DNA of 43,133 bases from Chloroflexota bacterium (GCA_016200675.1 JACQEH010000006.1:1-43133); one strand, 5' to 3'; counted from the stretch's first letter, positions 15,989-24,958 are shown. Numbers and translations: made by a program. Notes: a model not told the origin generated them from the letters alone.

Positions 15989-17155
15989 ACGACCACCGCC
16001 TCGATCCCCAGCATCGCGGCCAGGTGCAGGAGCTGGGCGGTCCACCGACCCCGGGCGGCGCCCATGTGGTGGGTGGCGCCGGCCCGGAGCCAGGCGTCGC
16101 ACCAGTCGGCGATCTTCAGCGTGTCGTGGCGGAAGAGGGTCTGGGGCGCCGAGATCGCACGCGGCGGGAAGGGCAGCAGCTCGCCCTCGCTGATGACGAA
16201 GCGCCAGCGATTGCCGCCCACGGTCACGAGGGCCAGGTTGGTGATGGGTCCCGGCTCGTAGGCGAACTCGAAGCCGGCGCCGAAGCCGTGGACGCCCTTG
16301 TAGTAGATGGAGTGCTTGACCTTGACCGCACCCGGGGTCCCCATCGCCGGGTTGCCGTGGCCGTCGTGGGAGAACATCACCGCGTTCGTGTCGTAGTCGA
16401 CGACGTAGTTCTCGAGGGTCGTGGCCTGGCCGGCAAGCTCCTGCATGACCAGCTGTGCCACCGCGGTGTTCACGTCGCCCTCGGGCGAGGCCGGGATCCC
16501 GATCTCGCACAGGCGCCCGGTCCCGTAGCTGGGGATGATCCCGACCCGCGGATCCGTGAGCCAGACCTGGTCGAAGGCCGTGAACGCGTCGAACCGATGC
16601 TCCCGGACCACGGCCTCGAGGGCGAGGGCAAGGCGGCACGACCGCTCGAAGAGGGCGGGCTCCATCTCGACCGCATAGCGTGCCCGTTCGGCGGCCATGA
16701 GCCGGTCGACATCGGCCTGCGGGGTCTCGCCCATGCGGACGGCGACCTTCTCCGGCTCGAGGGGCCACGTCACCGGGCCGATGGACTCGCGCATCGAGAG
16801 GCCGTCGAACATGAGGTCCGTCATGCCCTCGAAGTGGTGGCCGACGAGGGCCACGCGGGCCTCCCGGAGCCGCCGCCGGACGGCCGCGGCCTGGATCACC
16901 TCGCGGACGCGGCGGCGTCCATCGGGGTCGTCGAAGGTGGAGGTCACGATCGCGAACTGGCGGCCCGTCCGGATGAGGACCGCGGTCAGCTCCGGCATGC
17001 CGGCCATGCCGGAGTTGAGCATGACGACATCGAAGCCGTCGTCCTCACCGAGGCGCCGCGGCGGCCGTCGCGGCCGGGCGCATGTGGGCGGTCTTGTTGT
17101 AGTCGTCCTCCAGCAGCGCCATCACCAGGACGCCGATCTTCGCCGTCGTTGTCAC
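15985..17155 (-). pseudogene. L-arabinose/L-fucose isomerase-like protein, split by an apparent +1 frameshift near 17049-17065
   Basis: N-terminus VTTTAKIGVLVMALLEDDYNKTAHMRPAATAAAA (GTG at 17155) is in the frame of ORF 17045..17401; the rest LGEDDGFDVVMLNSGMAGMPELTAVLIRTGRQ... is in the frame of ORF 15985..17022. Dropping one C in GCGCCTCGGTGAGGAC restores a continuous frame. Body has EGDVNTAVAQLVMQELAGQATTLENYVVDYDTNAVMFSHDGHGNPAM, as in the isomerase fold family. Could be intact if the indel is a sequencing error. Confidence 0.75.
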
Positions 17156-17207
17156 CTGCCGCTCTCCCTTGCTCCGTTCGCTGGTGTGCCTCGGTTGGTG
17201 TGCTCCG

Positions 17208-18731
17208 TCATCCCGGCCCCGCGGCCCGTTCGAACTCGGGGCGGAGTGCCTCGAACAGGCGGACGTAGCGGTGGTACGCGTCGTCGTAGGCCGGCCCGTT
17301 CGCGGGCCCGGGCTCGAATCGGTCACGGGTGGACACGAGCGCGGCTTCGGCTTCGGCCAGGTCTCGAAACGCACCAACGGCCACGCCCGCCAGCATGGCA
17401 TCGCCGCGGACCGCCGCGTCCTCGCCCTCGAGGGTCACGATCGGCAGGCCGCATACGTCCGCCTTGACCTGGTTCCACAGCCGGCTCCGCGCGCCGCCAC
17501 CATTGGAGCGGATCTCGGTCGCGGTCGCGCCAGCTTGGGCCAGGAGCTCGACGTTGCGACGGAGCATGAAGGCCACCGCTTCCAGGATCGCCAGGGCGAA
17601 GTGCCCGCGGGTGTGGGCGAGGGTGAAGCCCGCGAACACGCCGCGGGCGGCCGGCACGTACTCGGGACTGAAGGCACCGGCGAGGTGCGGCAGCATCGTC
17701 AGGCCCTCGCAGCCCGGCGGCACCGCCGCCGCGAACGCGGTGAGTCCCTCGTAGCTGCCGGATCCCCCCGGCCCGTGCGATTCGCCGGACCCGAGTTGGT
17801 CCCGGAACCAGGTGAGAGCCATCCCGCCGGTCGGACAGACCGGGCAATAAAGATAGGTGCCCGGGGCGGAGTGGACGTAGACCGGCGTCCGCCGCGTGGG
17901 ATCGCCGCCGTGGTGGTCGACGGCCGCCTGGATCGTGAGCGCTCCGCCGGTGCTCTCGGAGATCATCCCGCCGGCGATGTTGCCCACGCCCACCGCGCCG
18001 GCGCCCTGGTCCATGCCTCCCGCGACCACCGGCAGCCCGGCGCGGAGCCCGAGGGCCTCGGCCGCGTCGGCCTGGAGCGTGCCCACGATCGTGCCGGGCG
18101 CGGCGAGCTCGGGCAGCCGCTCCGGCCCCACGCCGACCGCCTCGAGCATCGGCGCCCACCAATCCCCCGAGCGGATGTCGAGGAGCATGGTCGTGCACTG
18201 GATCGAGCCGTCGGTCACGAAGCGGCCGGTCAGCCGGCGCAGCACGAAGTCCTCGGCCAGCACGAACCGGTGGGCGCTTCGGAACAGGTCCGGCTCGTGG
18301 CGTCGCCACCAGAGGAGCTTCGGGGCCGTCCACGTCGGGTTGACGTCGGGCACGCCGGTCCGGTCGTAGACGTCGGTGGTGCCGAACCGTTCCGCCAGCT
18401 CGCGGGCCTCGGCGGCAGCCCGGTTGTCGAGCCAGACGAGGGCCGGTGCGAGCGCCCGTCCCCGACCGTCGACGGCGGCGACGGTCTCACCCTGGCTGGA
18501 GACGCCGATCGCCGCGATCGCCGCTCGTTCGACGCCGGCTGTCGAGAGCAGCTCGCGGACGGCCGACAGCGCCGCGGTCCACCACGTCTCGGGGTCGATC
18601 TCGACGCGGTCGGGCACGGGATGGACCAGCCGGTACTCCCGCCCGGCCCCGGCGATCCGGCTGCCCGCGGCGTCGTAGAGGCCGGCCTTGACCGACGTCG
18701 TGCCGATGTCGAGGCCGAGGAGGAGCGTCAT
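17208..18731 (-). CDS. FGGY-family carbohydrate kinase
   Basis: MTLLLGLDIGTTSVKAGLYDAAGS..., ALVWLDNRAAAEA, VVAGGMDQGAGAVGVGNIAGGMISESTGGAL, RSNGGGARSRLWNQVKADVCGLPIVTLEGEDAAVRGDAMLAGVAVG. Internal start MTLLLG at 18731 preferred over the track start. Confidence 0.93.
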   Translation of the reverse strand: MTLLLGLDIGTTSVKAGLYDAAGSRIAGAGREYRLVHPVPDRVEIDPETWWTAALSAVRELLSTAGVERAAIAAIGVSSQGETVAAVDGRGRALAPALVWLDNRAAAEARELAERFGTTDVYDRTGVPDVNPTWTAPKLLWWRRHEPDLFRSAHRFVLAEDFVLRRLTGRFVTDGSIQCTTMLLDIRSGDWWAPMLEAVGVGPERLPELAAPGTIVGTLQADAAEALGLRAGLPVVAGGMDQGAGAVGVGNIAGGMISESTGGALTIQAAVDHHGGDPTRRTPVYVHSAPGTYLYCPVCPTGGMALTWFRDQLGSGESHGPGGSGSYEGLTAFAAAVPPGCEGLTMLPHLAGAFSPEYVPAARGVFAGFTLAHTRGHFALAILEAVAFMLRRNVELLAQAGATATEIRSNGGGARSRLWNQVKADVCGLPIVTLEGEDAAVRGDAMLAGVAVGAFRDLAEAEAALVSTRDRFEPGPANGPAYDDAYHRYVRLFEALRPEFERAAGPG

Positions 18732-18744
18732 GGCGCCGCCGGCG

Positions 18745-19560
18745 CTACGCGAGCCCGTGCGTGGCGGCCGCGGCCGCCGGATCGGCGCCTCGCTTGACGA
18801 CGTCCTGGAGGGCGGCCATGAAGCGCACCGGGTCCACCGCCCCGACGAGATTGCGGCCGAACACGACGCCGCGCGCGCCATCCCGGATGGCCGTCGCCGC
18901 GAGCTCGAGGGCATCGACCTCGTGCGGCAGCTTCTTCGCCCCCAGGGCGAGGACGGGCACGGGCGTGGAGCGAACGATCTCGGCGAAGCGTTCGCCCGTG
19001 TGGAACGTCTTGACGAGGTCGACGCCGAGCTCCGCGACGATCCGACAGCCGATCGAGATCACCTCGTGGCGCTCCTCGGGCGAGACGTCCTCGTGGCCGG
19101 CCGGGTAGACCTCGCCGACGATCGGGACGCCGGCTGATCGCGCCTCGTCCACGCAGCGAGCGACCATGGCCACGTTCTCGGCGTCCACGGCCTCCGAGCC
19201 GGTCTTGATGGACATCCCGACGAGGACGATGTCGGCCCCGAGAGTGATGGCGCCCGCCGCCGAGATCATGGGCACGCTCCGGCTCTCGCGATAGCCCCAC
19301 TGGGTGGCGTACTGGGTGCCCCAGTTGAGGCGGACGAGCATCGCCGGAGCGCCGCGGCGACTGAACGCCGACGCGAGGTGGGGTGCCATGCCGGGGCTGA
19401 GGAGGATCGCGTCGGCGCCGGTCAACAGGCCGATGACCGAGGAGAGGTCCTCGAAGCCGGGCCGTGGGCCGTTGTAGAGACCGTGGTCGATGGCGGCCAC
19501 GACCGCATTCGAGCCGCCGTCGAAGAGTCGTGCCAACCGGATCTGGCCGCCGGAACCCAC
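18745..19560 (-). CDS. LsrF/DhnA-like class I aldolase
   Basis: AAIDHGLYNGPRPGFEDLSSV (LsrF-like), GVDLVKTFHTGERFAEIV (Schiff-base Lys), VLALGAKKLPHEVDALELAATAIRDGARGVVFGRNL. GTG at 19560 is preceded by GGAGG-CGATCCC (strong SD); upstream part of track ORF is intergenic. Confidence 0.88.
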   Translation of the reverse strand: MGSGGQIRLARLFDGGSNAVVAAIDHGLYNGPRPGFEDLSSVIGLLTGADAILLSPGMAPHLASAFSRRGAPAMLVRLNWGTQYATQWGYRESRSVPMISAAGAITLGADIVLVGMSIKTGSEAVDAENVAMVARCVDEARSAGVPIVGEVYPAGHEDVSPEERHEVISIGCRIVAELGVDLVKTFHTGERFAEIVRSTPVPVLALGAKKLPHEVDALELAATAIRDGARGVVFGRNLVGAVDPVRFMAALQDVVKRGADPAAAAATHGLA

Positions 19561-19643
19561 GGGATCGCCTCCAGGTCGATGGCCCCGCGGCGGTCCGATG
19601 GGCCGGCCGGCGACGCCGGGAAGGTGTTCGGATTGATGCTCAT

Positions 19644-19671
19644 ATGCTATGCGGAACGTGCCGAGTGTCAA
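19644..19671 (-). promoter_or_regulatory. Candidate sigma-70 promoter for the catabolic (minus-strand) arm
   Basis: Minus strand TTGACA (19666-19671) - 16 nt - TAGCAT (19644-19649). Confidence 0.55.
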
Positions 19672-19684
19672 GGCACACGCGTTT

Positions 19685-19700
19685 GTATCGACCTCGATAC
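19685..19700. promoter_or_regulatory. Inverted repeat GTATCGA-CC-TCGATAC: candidate regulator operator between the divergent arms
   Basis: Perfect 7-bp arms, 2-bp spacer, in the divergent intergenic region of the sugar locus. Confidence 0.45.
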
Positions 19701-19744
19701 TGCATGTTTCGCGCATGAGCCACCACATTCGTGCAGGAACCATC

Positions 19745-19774
19745 TTGCGATCGGTCGTCGAATCGGCGTACGAT
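19745..19774 (+). promoter_or_regulatory. Weak candidate promoter for the transporter arm
   Basis: TTGCGA (19745-19750) - 18 nt - TACGAT (19769-19774). Confidence 0.3.
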
Positions 19775-19911
19775 CCTGCAGATGCCGCTCCCCGTGGGGG
19801 CGGCGTGCTGGCGACCCGCTCGCGGGTCCGCTCGAGTGCAGCGCCCAAGGCCGGACGCTCGGGCGCCAGGAGGCCCGCGGCAGGATGCACGCCGGAAAGG
19901 AGACAGGGACT

Positions 19912-21261
19912 TTGAACCGAAAGTTGCTTGCGTTCGCAGCGACCCTGGCGATCGTGGGGGCTGCCTGCGGCAGCGCGTCGTCGCCGTCACCGGCCGCCAC
20001 GGCCGCCGGTTCGCAGCCCGTGACGAGCGCCAGTCCCACCACGGCCGCGCCCGTGACGCTGACCCTCTGGCACAACTACGGGACCGAGGCCAACGCCAAG
20101 GTCACCGACGCGTTGGTCAAGGCCTACACGACCGCGAACCCCAACGTCACGATCAACGTCGTCAGCCAGCCGGCCGACAACTACTTCGCGCTCCTCAAGA
20201 CGGCGGCGATCGCGGGCTCGGGCCCGGACCTGATGACGATGTGGACGGGCCTCTTCGCCCTCCAGAACCAGGGCTACCTGGAGCCGCTCAACTCCTATAT
20301 CCCGACCGCCACGCTCAAGAAGTTCACCGGCATCGACTGGTGCTCGAAGGGCCTGTCGCTCGACCAGGGCGCCATCTGCGTGACGCTCGACATGCAGCAC
20401 TACAACGGCTTCTACAACAAGGACCTCTTCGCCCAGGCCGGGATCACGACGTTCCCGACGAACTGGGACGAGTTCATGGCGGCCAGCGCGAAGCTCAAGG
20501 CCAAGGGCATCCTGCCGCTGGCCTACGGCACGGGCGGCCAGGCGCTCAACGCCGGCTTCTACCCCTACTACGACCTCAGCTACCTGATGATGTACCTGCC
20601 GGTCGCAGACTGGCAGAAGCTCTACAGCGGCAAGCTGCCCTGGACGGATCCGGCGATCGTGGCCCAGCTGAAGAAGTGGGGCTCCCTCAAGACGCAGGGG
20701 TACACCAACTCGGACGTCCTGACCAACACAGATTCGGTCGCCCAGTTCGAGGCCGGCAAGGCCGCCATGACCCTCGAGGGCTCGTGGGACTTCAAGGAAT
20801 TCCACGACAAGATGGGCGACAAGGTGGGCGTCTTCGTCCCGCCCTTCACCGACACCCAGGCCAAGGGCGTCGTCGAGTTCCCCGGCGACGGCTTCGGCGT
20901 GACGAGCTACTCCAAGCACAAGGCGGACGCCGCCGCGTTCCTGGCCTGGCTCGTGACCCCCGACGCCCAGAAGATCATCGCCGACGGCGGCCTGATCCCG
21001 GTCGTCGCCGGGCAGGCGGCGTCCGAGCCACTCGCCAACGCGATGCTCGACTTCGCGGCCAAGCAGGGCTACACCCGCTACCCGATGATCGACAACGTCC
21101 TCCAGCCCGAGGTCACCGACGTGGCGACCAAGGTCCTCAACGCCATCCTCGCCGGGACGATGAGCGCCGAGGATGCGACCAAGGCCATGGCCAACGCGCT
21201 GAGCCAGTTGCCCGCCGATCGGCGCGGCGACACGTACACGGCACCTGCCGCGGGCGGGTGA
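19912..21261 (+). CDS. Extracellular sugar-binding lipoprotein (ABC family 1, CUT1 type)
   Basis: TTG start preceded by AGGAG; LNRKLLAFAATLAIVGAACGS lipobox; VTLTLWHNYGTEANAKVTDALVKAYTTANPNVTINVV; AAFLAWLVTPDAQKIIADGGLIPVV. Confidence 0.9.
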   Translation: MNRKLLAFAATLAIVGAACGSASSPSPAATAAGSQPVTSASPTTAAPVTLTLWHNYGTEANAKVTDALVKAYTTANPNVTINVVSQPADNYFALLKTAAIAGSGPDLMTMWTGLFALQNQGYLEPLNSYIPTATLKKFTGIDWCSKGLSLDQGAICVTLDMQHYNGFYNKDLFAQAGITTFPTNWDEFMAASAKLKAKGILPLAYGTGGQALNAGFYPYYDLSYLMMYLPVADWQKLYSGKLPWTDPAIVAQLKKWGSLKTQGYTNSDVLTNTDSVAQFEAGKAAMTLEGSWDFKEFHDKMGDKVGVFVPPFTDTQAKGVVEFPGDGFGVTSYSKHKADAAAFLAWLVTPDAQKIIADGGLIPVVAGQAASEPLANAMLDFAAKQGYTRYPMIDNVLQPEVTDVATKVLNAILAGTMSAEDATKAMANALSQLPADRRGDTYTAPAAGG

Positions 21262-21270
21262 TCGACTTCG

Positions 21271-21299
21271 GTCGGCGGCGGACCACGTCCGCCGCCGAC
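21271..21299 (+). repeat. Perfect 13-bp intercistronic hairpin between binding-protein and permease genes
   Basis: GTCGGCGGCGGAC-CAC-GTCCGCCGCCGAC. Confidence 0.85.
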
Positions 21300-21313
21300 A
21301 TCCGGGCGACCTC

Positions 21314-22252
21314 ATGACCACCTCGTCGCCGCTTGCCGGCGCCCCGGCAACCGCGCTGCCGGGGCGATCACGGCCGCGCCCGGGCCGGCTCCGGGCCGGG
21401 CAGCGGCGGGCGGGCCTTGCCTTCGCCCTGCCCGTGATCGTCCTCGAAGTGCTCTTCCTCCTGATCCCGATCGCCCAGGCGGCCTACTTCAGCTTCACCC
21501 GCTGGGACGGCATCACTGCCAGCTGGATCGGGCCGGCCAACTACCAGCGCCTCTTCGGCGACCCGACCTTCTGGCGGGTCATGGCCAACAACCTCCTCCT
21601 CCTGGCCTCCGTGCCGCTGGCGATCCTGATCCCGCTCCTGGTCGCCTACCTCCTCAACGAGCACGTCCCGGGCTGGCGCTTCTTCCGGTCCGCCTACTTC
21701 CTGCCGACCGCCATCTCGTGGGTCGTCATCGGCATGGTCGCCCTTCGCGTCTTCGCCCGCGAGGGCCTCCTCAACCACCTGCTCGACGCGGTCGGGCTGG
21801 GGTTCATCCATACGGACATGCTGGCCGGAGAGCTGTCGGCGATGGAAGCCGTGGCCATCACCTTCATCTGGTCCGTCTTCGGCACCAACACGATCATCTT
21901 CATCACCGGCATGGCGACCCTCGACCGGGAGGTCTACGAGGCCGCCCGCGTCGATGGCGCGGGGGCCTTCACGACGTTCGTGAAGATCACCATCCCGATG
22001 CTGATGCGCTTCATCCAGTTCGCCTTCATCCTGACCCTCATCACGGCCTTCACGGCCCTCTTCAGCCTGATCTTCGTGATGACCGGGGGCGGGCCCGGGT
22101 ACGGCACGACGACCCTCGAGTTCTACGTCTACCAGCAGGGCTTCCAGGTCGGCGTGTTCGGCTATGCGGCGGCGATCGGGATCGTCCTCTTTGCGATCGT
22201 CTTCGCCATCAGCCTCGCCCAGCTGCGGATCTTCCGCAGCCGGCTCGACTAG
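21314..22252 (+). CDS. Sugar ABC transporter permease (MalF-like)
   Basis: Multi-TM; VIVLEVLFLLIPIAQAAYFSFTRWDG; EAA-type loop YEAARVDGAGAFTTFVKITIPMLMR. Confidence 0.92.
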   Translation: MTTSSPLAGAPATALPGRSRPRPGRLRAGQRRAGLAFALPVIVLEVLFLLIPIAQAAYFSFTRWDGITASWIGPANYQRLFGDPTFWRVMANNLLLLASVPLAILIPLLVAYLLNEHVPGWRFFRSAYFLPTAISWVVIGMVALRVFAREGLLNHLLDAVGLGFIHTDMLAGELSAMEAVAITFIWSVFGTNTIIFITGMATLDREVYEAARVDGAGAFTTFVKITIPMLMRFIQFAFILTLITAFTALFSLIFVMTGGGPGYGTTTLEFYVYQQGFQVGVFGYAAAIGIVLFAIVFAISLAQLRIFRSRLD

Positions 22253-22261
22253 GGCCGGGCG

Positions 22262-23080
22262 ATGGGCATCGCCCGGCGACGGGTCGGCCGCGGCCTCATC
22301 TTCCTGGTCCTATGCCTGGTCGTCGTGATCATGCTGTTCCCGTTCCTGTTCATGGTCCTCACGGCCTTCCGGTCCCGGGACCAGTACCTGACCGGACAGG
22401 GCTTCTCGCTCGACAGCTGGCGCGAGCTGTTCAAGTTCCTGCCGGTCGTGCAGGAGCTGATCAACTCCGCGGTCGTGACCGGCGGTGCGGTCCTCCTGAT
22501 CATCGCCGTCAGCACCACCGGGGGGTTCGCCTTCGCGAAGCTCGGCTTCCGCGGCTCCGGCTTCGTCTTCCTCGGGATCCTGGCCGGAATGATGATCCCG
22601 ATGCAGTCGATCATCATCCCCGAGTTCGTGAACATCGCCCGGGTCCTCCACCTCAACAACCAGTACCTCGGGGCGATCCTCGTCTACGCCGCGCTCGGGG
22701 CACCGTTCGCGACCTACCTCATGACGACCTACTACCGGGGCGTCCCAACGGAGCTCGTGGAGGCCTCGGTGATGGACGGGGCGTCCTACTGGCAGGTCTT
22801 CCGGAAGGTGATGCTGCCCCTCAGCATCCCGGCCATCACGACGGTCGCGGTGCTCCAGTTCATCCAGGTCTGGGACGATCTGCTGGTGGGCCTCCTCTTC
22901 CTCAACGAGCCGCACGTCCGGACGATCACCGTGGGGCTGGCCGTGATCCAGACCGGCCGCGTGGTCAACGTCCCGGCGCTCATGGCCGGTTCCCTGCTGT
23001 CCGCACTGCCGGCGATCCTCGTCTACCTGATCTTCCAGCGGAACCTCATCCAGGGGCTGACGATGGGCGTCAACAAGTGA
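22262..23080 (+). CDS. Sugar ABC transporter permease (MalG-like)
   Basis: Multi-TM; EAA loop LVEASVMDGASYWQVFRKVMLPLSIPAITTVAVLQFIQVWDDLLVGLLFL. Confidence 0.92.
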   Translation: MGIARRRVGRGLIFLVLCLVVVIMLFPFLFMVLTAFRSRDQYLTGQGFSLDSWRELFKFLPVVQELINSAVVTGGAVLLIIAVSTTGGFAFAKLGFRGSGFVFLGILAGMMIPMQSIIIPEFVNIARVLHLNNQYLGAILVYAALGAPFATYLMTTYYRGVPTELVEASVMDGASYWQVFRKVMLPLSIPAITTVAVLQFIQVWDDLLVGLLFLNEPHVRTITVGLAVIQTGRVVNVPALMAGSLLSALPAILVYLIFQRNLIQGLTMGVNK

Positions 23081-23889
23081 GCCTCGCGATGGGCGTCGGG
23101 ACGGCGGCGTGGGGCCTGCCCGCGCACGAGCGGCGTGAGCAGATCGCCCGTCTGGTCGAGGAGGCCCAGCGCGTCAGCGTGGCCGACCTGACGGCCCGCT
23201 TCGGGGTCACCGATGCCTCGATCCGGCGCGACCTGATCCTGCTCGAGGCGGCCGCCAGGCTGCGACGGGTCCACGGAGGCGCGGTGAGCCACGGGGCCAG
23301 ACTGGCGGCCGGCGCCTACTCGACCAAGCTCCGGATCAACCGGGAGGAGAAGACCCGGATCGGCCTGGCGGCCGCCCGCCTCGTCCAGCCGGGCGAGGTG
23401 GTCCTGTTCGACTCCGGCACCACGGTCGCCCAGGTCGCGGCCCAGATGCCGGCCGTCCTGCGGGCCCCGAACGCGATCACGGCCGTGACCTACTCGCTGC
23501 CCGTCATCGACGAGATCGGGGGCTGGGAGGCCCCCCACCTCGTGGTGGTGGGCGGCCTCTACCTGCCCGAGTACCGGGCCTTCGTCGGCCCCCAGGCGAT
23601 CGACGGCCTGCGGGATCTGACCGCGGACGTGATCTTCCTGGGCTGCGACGGGCTGACCGTCGAATCGGGCCTGACGACCCCCCACGTGCTCGTCGCCGAG
23701 GTCGGCGCCGCCGCCACGTCCCGCTCGCGGCGTGTCGTTGCGGTCGCCGACTCGTCCAAGATCGGGCGCCAGGGGTTCAAGCCCATCGTCGCCCTGTCCG
23801 ACGTGCACGTGCTGATCACCGATACCGCGGCGGATCCAGGCCGTGTCGCCGAGATCCGGGCGGCCGGCGTCGAGGTCGTCCTCGCGTGA
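23077..23889 (+). CDS. DeoR/GlpR-family transcriptional regulator
   Basis: ERREQIARLVEEAQRVSVADLTARFGVTDASIRRDLILLEAAARLRRVHGGAV; FDSGTTVAQVAAQMP. GTG at 23077 overlaps the permease stop (GTGA). Track ORF upstream part is out-of-frame permease sequence. Confidence 0.92.
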   Translation: MSLAMGVGTAAWGLPAHERREQIARLVEEAQRVSVADLTARFGVTDASIRRDLILLEAAARLRRVHGGAVSHGARLAAGAYSTKLRINREEKTRIGLAAARLVQPGEVVLFDSGTTVAQVAAQMPAVLRAPNAITAVTYSLPVIDEIGGWEAPHLVVVGGLYLPEYRAFVGPQAIDGLRDLTADVIFLGCDGLTVESGLTTPHVLVAEVGAAATSRSRRVVAVADSSKIGRQGFKPIVALSDVHVLITDTAADPGRVAEIRAAGVEVVLA

Positions 23890-23896
23890 GGGCGCC

Positions 23897-24904
23897 GTGA
23901 ACGCCGTCCGGGCGTTCGCCACGACCTGGCGCGGCCTGGATGCGCTGGCCCTCGAGAATGCGAGGCTGCGGGTCACGGTGGTGCCATCGATGGGCGGCCA
24001 CGTCGCCGAGTTCGTCGACCGCGCCGCGGATCGCGACCTCCTGTGGCACAACCCCCGATCCACGCCCCGGCCGGCACCGTATGGCGCCCACTTCGACGAC
24101 TGGTGGTCGGGCGGCCTTGACGAGATCTTCCCGAGCGGTGACGCCGGCCGGCTCCACGGCGAGCCGCTCCCGAACATGGGCGAGCTGTGGTGCGTGCCGT
24201 GGGAGGCTGCGCCGATCGCTTCTGTGGACGGCCGCGAGGCGTCGATCCTCGGCGTGGCGTTCGGGACCGTCGCGGCAGCCCGGTTCGAACGGCGATTGAC
24301 GCTCGGCGCCGACACGCCGGTCCTGCGGGCCCACTATCGGATCGAGAACCTCGACGTCCGGCCCCTGCCGTTCACCTGGGGAATCCATCCGGCCTTCGCG
24401 GTCGGTCCGGCGCATCGACTCGATCATCCGGGCACTCGGATGCTGGTGGGGACATCATCGTCCCCCGAACTCGGCAGCGAGGGCCTCGCCTACGACTGGC
24501 CGTTGATGCCGGATCCCACGCTCCCGGGCGGGCGCGATGTCTCGGCCGTCCGTGGCCGTGACGCCGCCGTGTTCGGCGGCCACTGGGTGACCGACCTCGC
24601 CGAGGGCTGGCTGGCGCTGACGGACACCTCCACGCGTCGGGGTGTGGCGATCGCTTTCGACCGGGAGATCTTCCCGGTCGCCTGGCTGTGGCAGGTCTAC
24701 GGCGGCTGGCGGGGTCACCAGCACGTGGCCCCCGAGCCCTGGACCAGCCTGCCCATGGACCTCGACGGCGCGATCGCCGCCGGCCGGGCTCGCAGCCTGG
24801 CGCCCGGCGAGATCCTGGAGACCGAGGTCGCCTTCGCCCTCCATGCCGGCCTCAGACGCGTGACACGGGTCGAGCGGACGGCCGAGTCGATCGTCGTCGG
24901 CTGA
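23897..24904 (+). CDS. Galactose-mutarotase-like (aldose 1-epimerase fold) protein
   Basis: LENARLRVTVVPSMGGHVAEFVDRAADRDLLWHNP, FTWGIHPAFAVGPAHRL, FPVAWLWQVYGGWRGH; GTG start 23897. Confidence 0.8.
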   Translation: MNAVRAFATTWRGLDALALENARLRVTVVPSMGGHVAEFVDRAADRDLLWHNPRSTPRPAPYGAHFDDWWSGGLDEIFPSGDAGRLHGEPLPNMGELWCVPWEAAPIASVDGREASILGVAFGTVAAARFERRLTLGADTPVLRAHYRIENLDVRPLPFTWGIHPAFAVGPAHRLDHPGTRMLVGTSSSPELGSEGLAYDWPLMPDPTLPGGRDVSAVRGRDAAVFGGHWVTDLAEGWLALTDTSTRRGVAIAFDREIFPVAWLWQVYGGWRGHQHVAPEPWTSLPMDLDGAIAAGRARSLAPGEILETEVAFALHAGLRRVTRVERTAESIVVG

Positions 24905-24916
24905 AGCCATGCCGGC

Positions 24917-24937
24917 GAGGTGCAGGCATCGCACCTC
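24917..24937. terminator. Hairpin between convergent genes
   Basis: GAGGTGC-AGGCATC-GCACCTC, 7-bp stem, between stops at 24904 (+) and 24959 (-). Confidence 0.4.
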
Positions 24938-24958
24938 TCCAACGCGAGGGATCCGTCC

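Noticed and set aside
19422-19643. 73-aa minus ORF starting MSINPNTFP just upstream of the aldolase
   Set aside because: Overlaps the aldolase N-terminus out of frame; the GGAGG-preceded GTG at 19560 is a better start. It could still be a leader peptide, but I have no support.
21718-23889. 723-aa ORF extending DeoR far upstream
   Set aside because: The N-terminal part is permease sequence in the wrong frame; DeoR starts at GTG 23077 (or ATG 23089).
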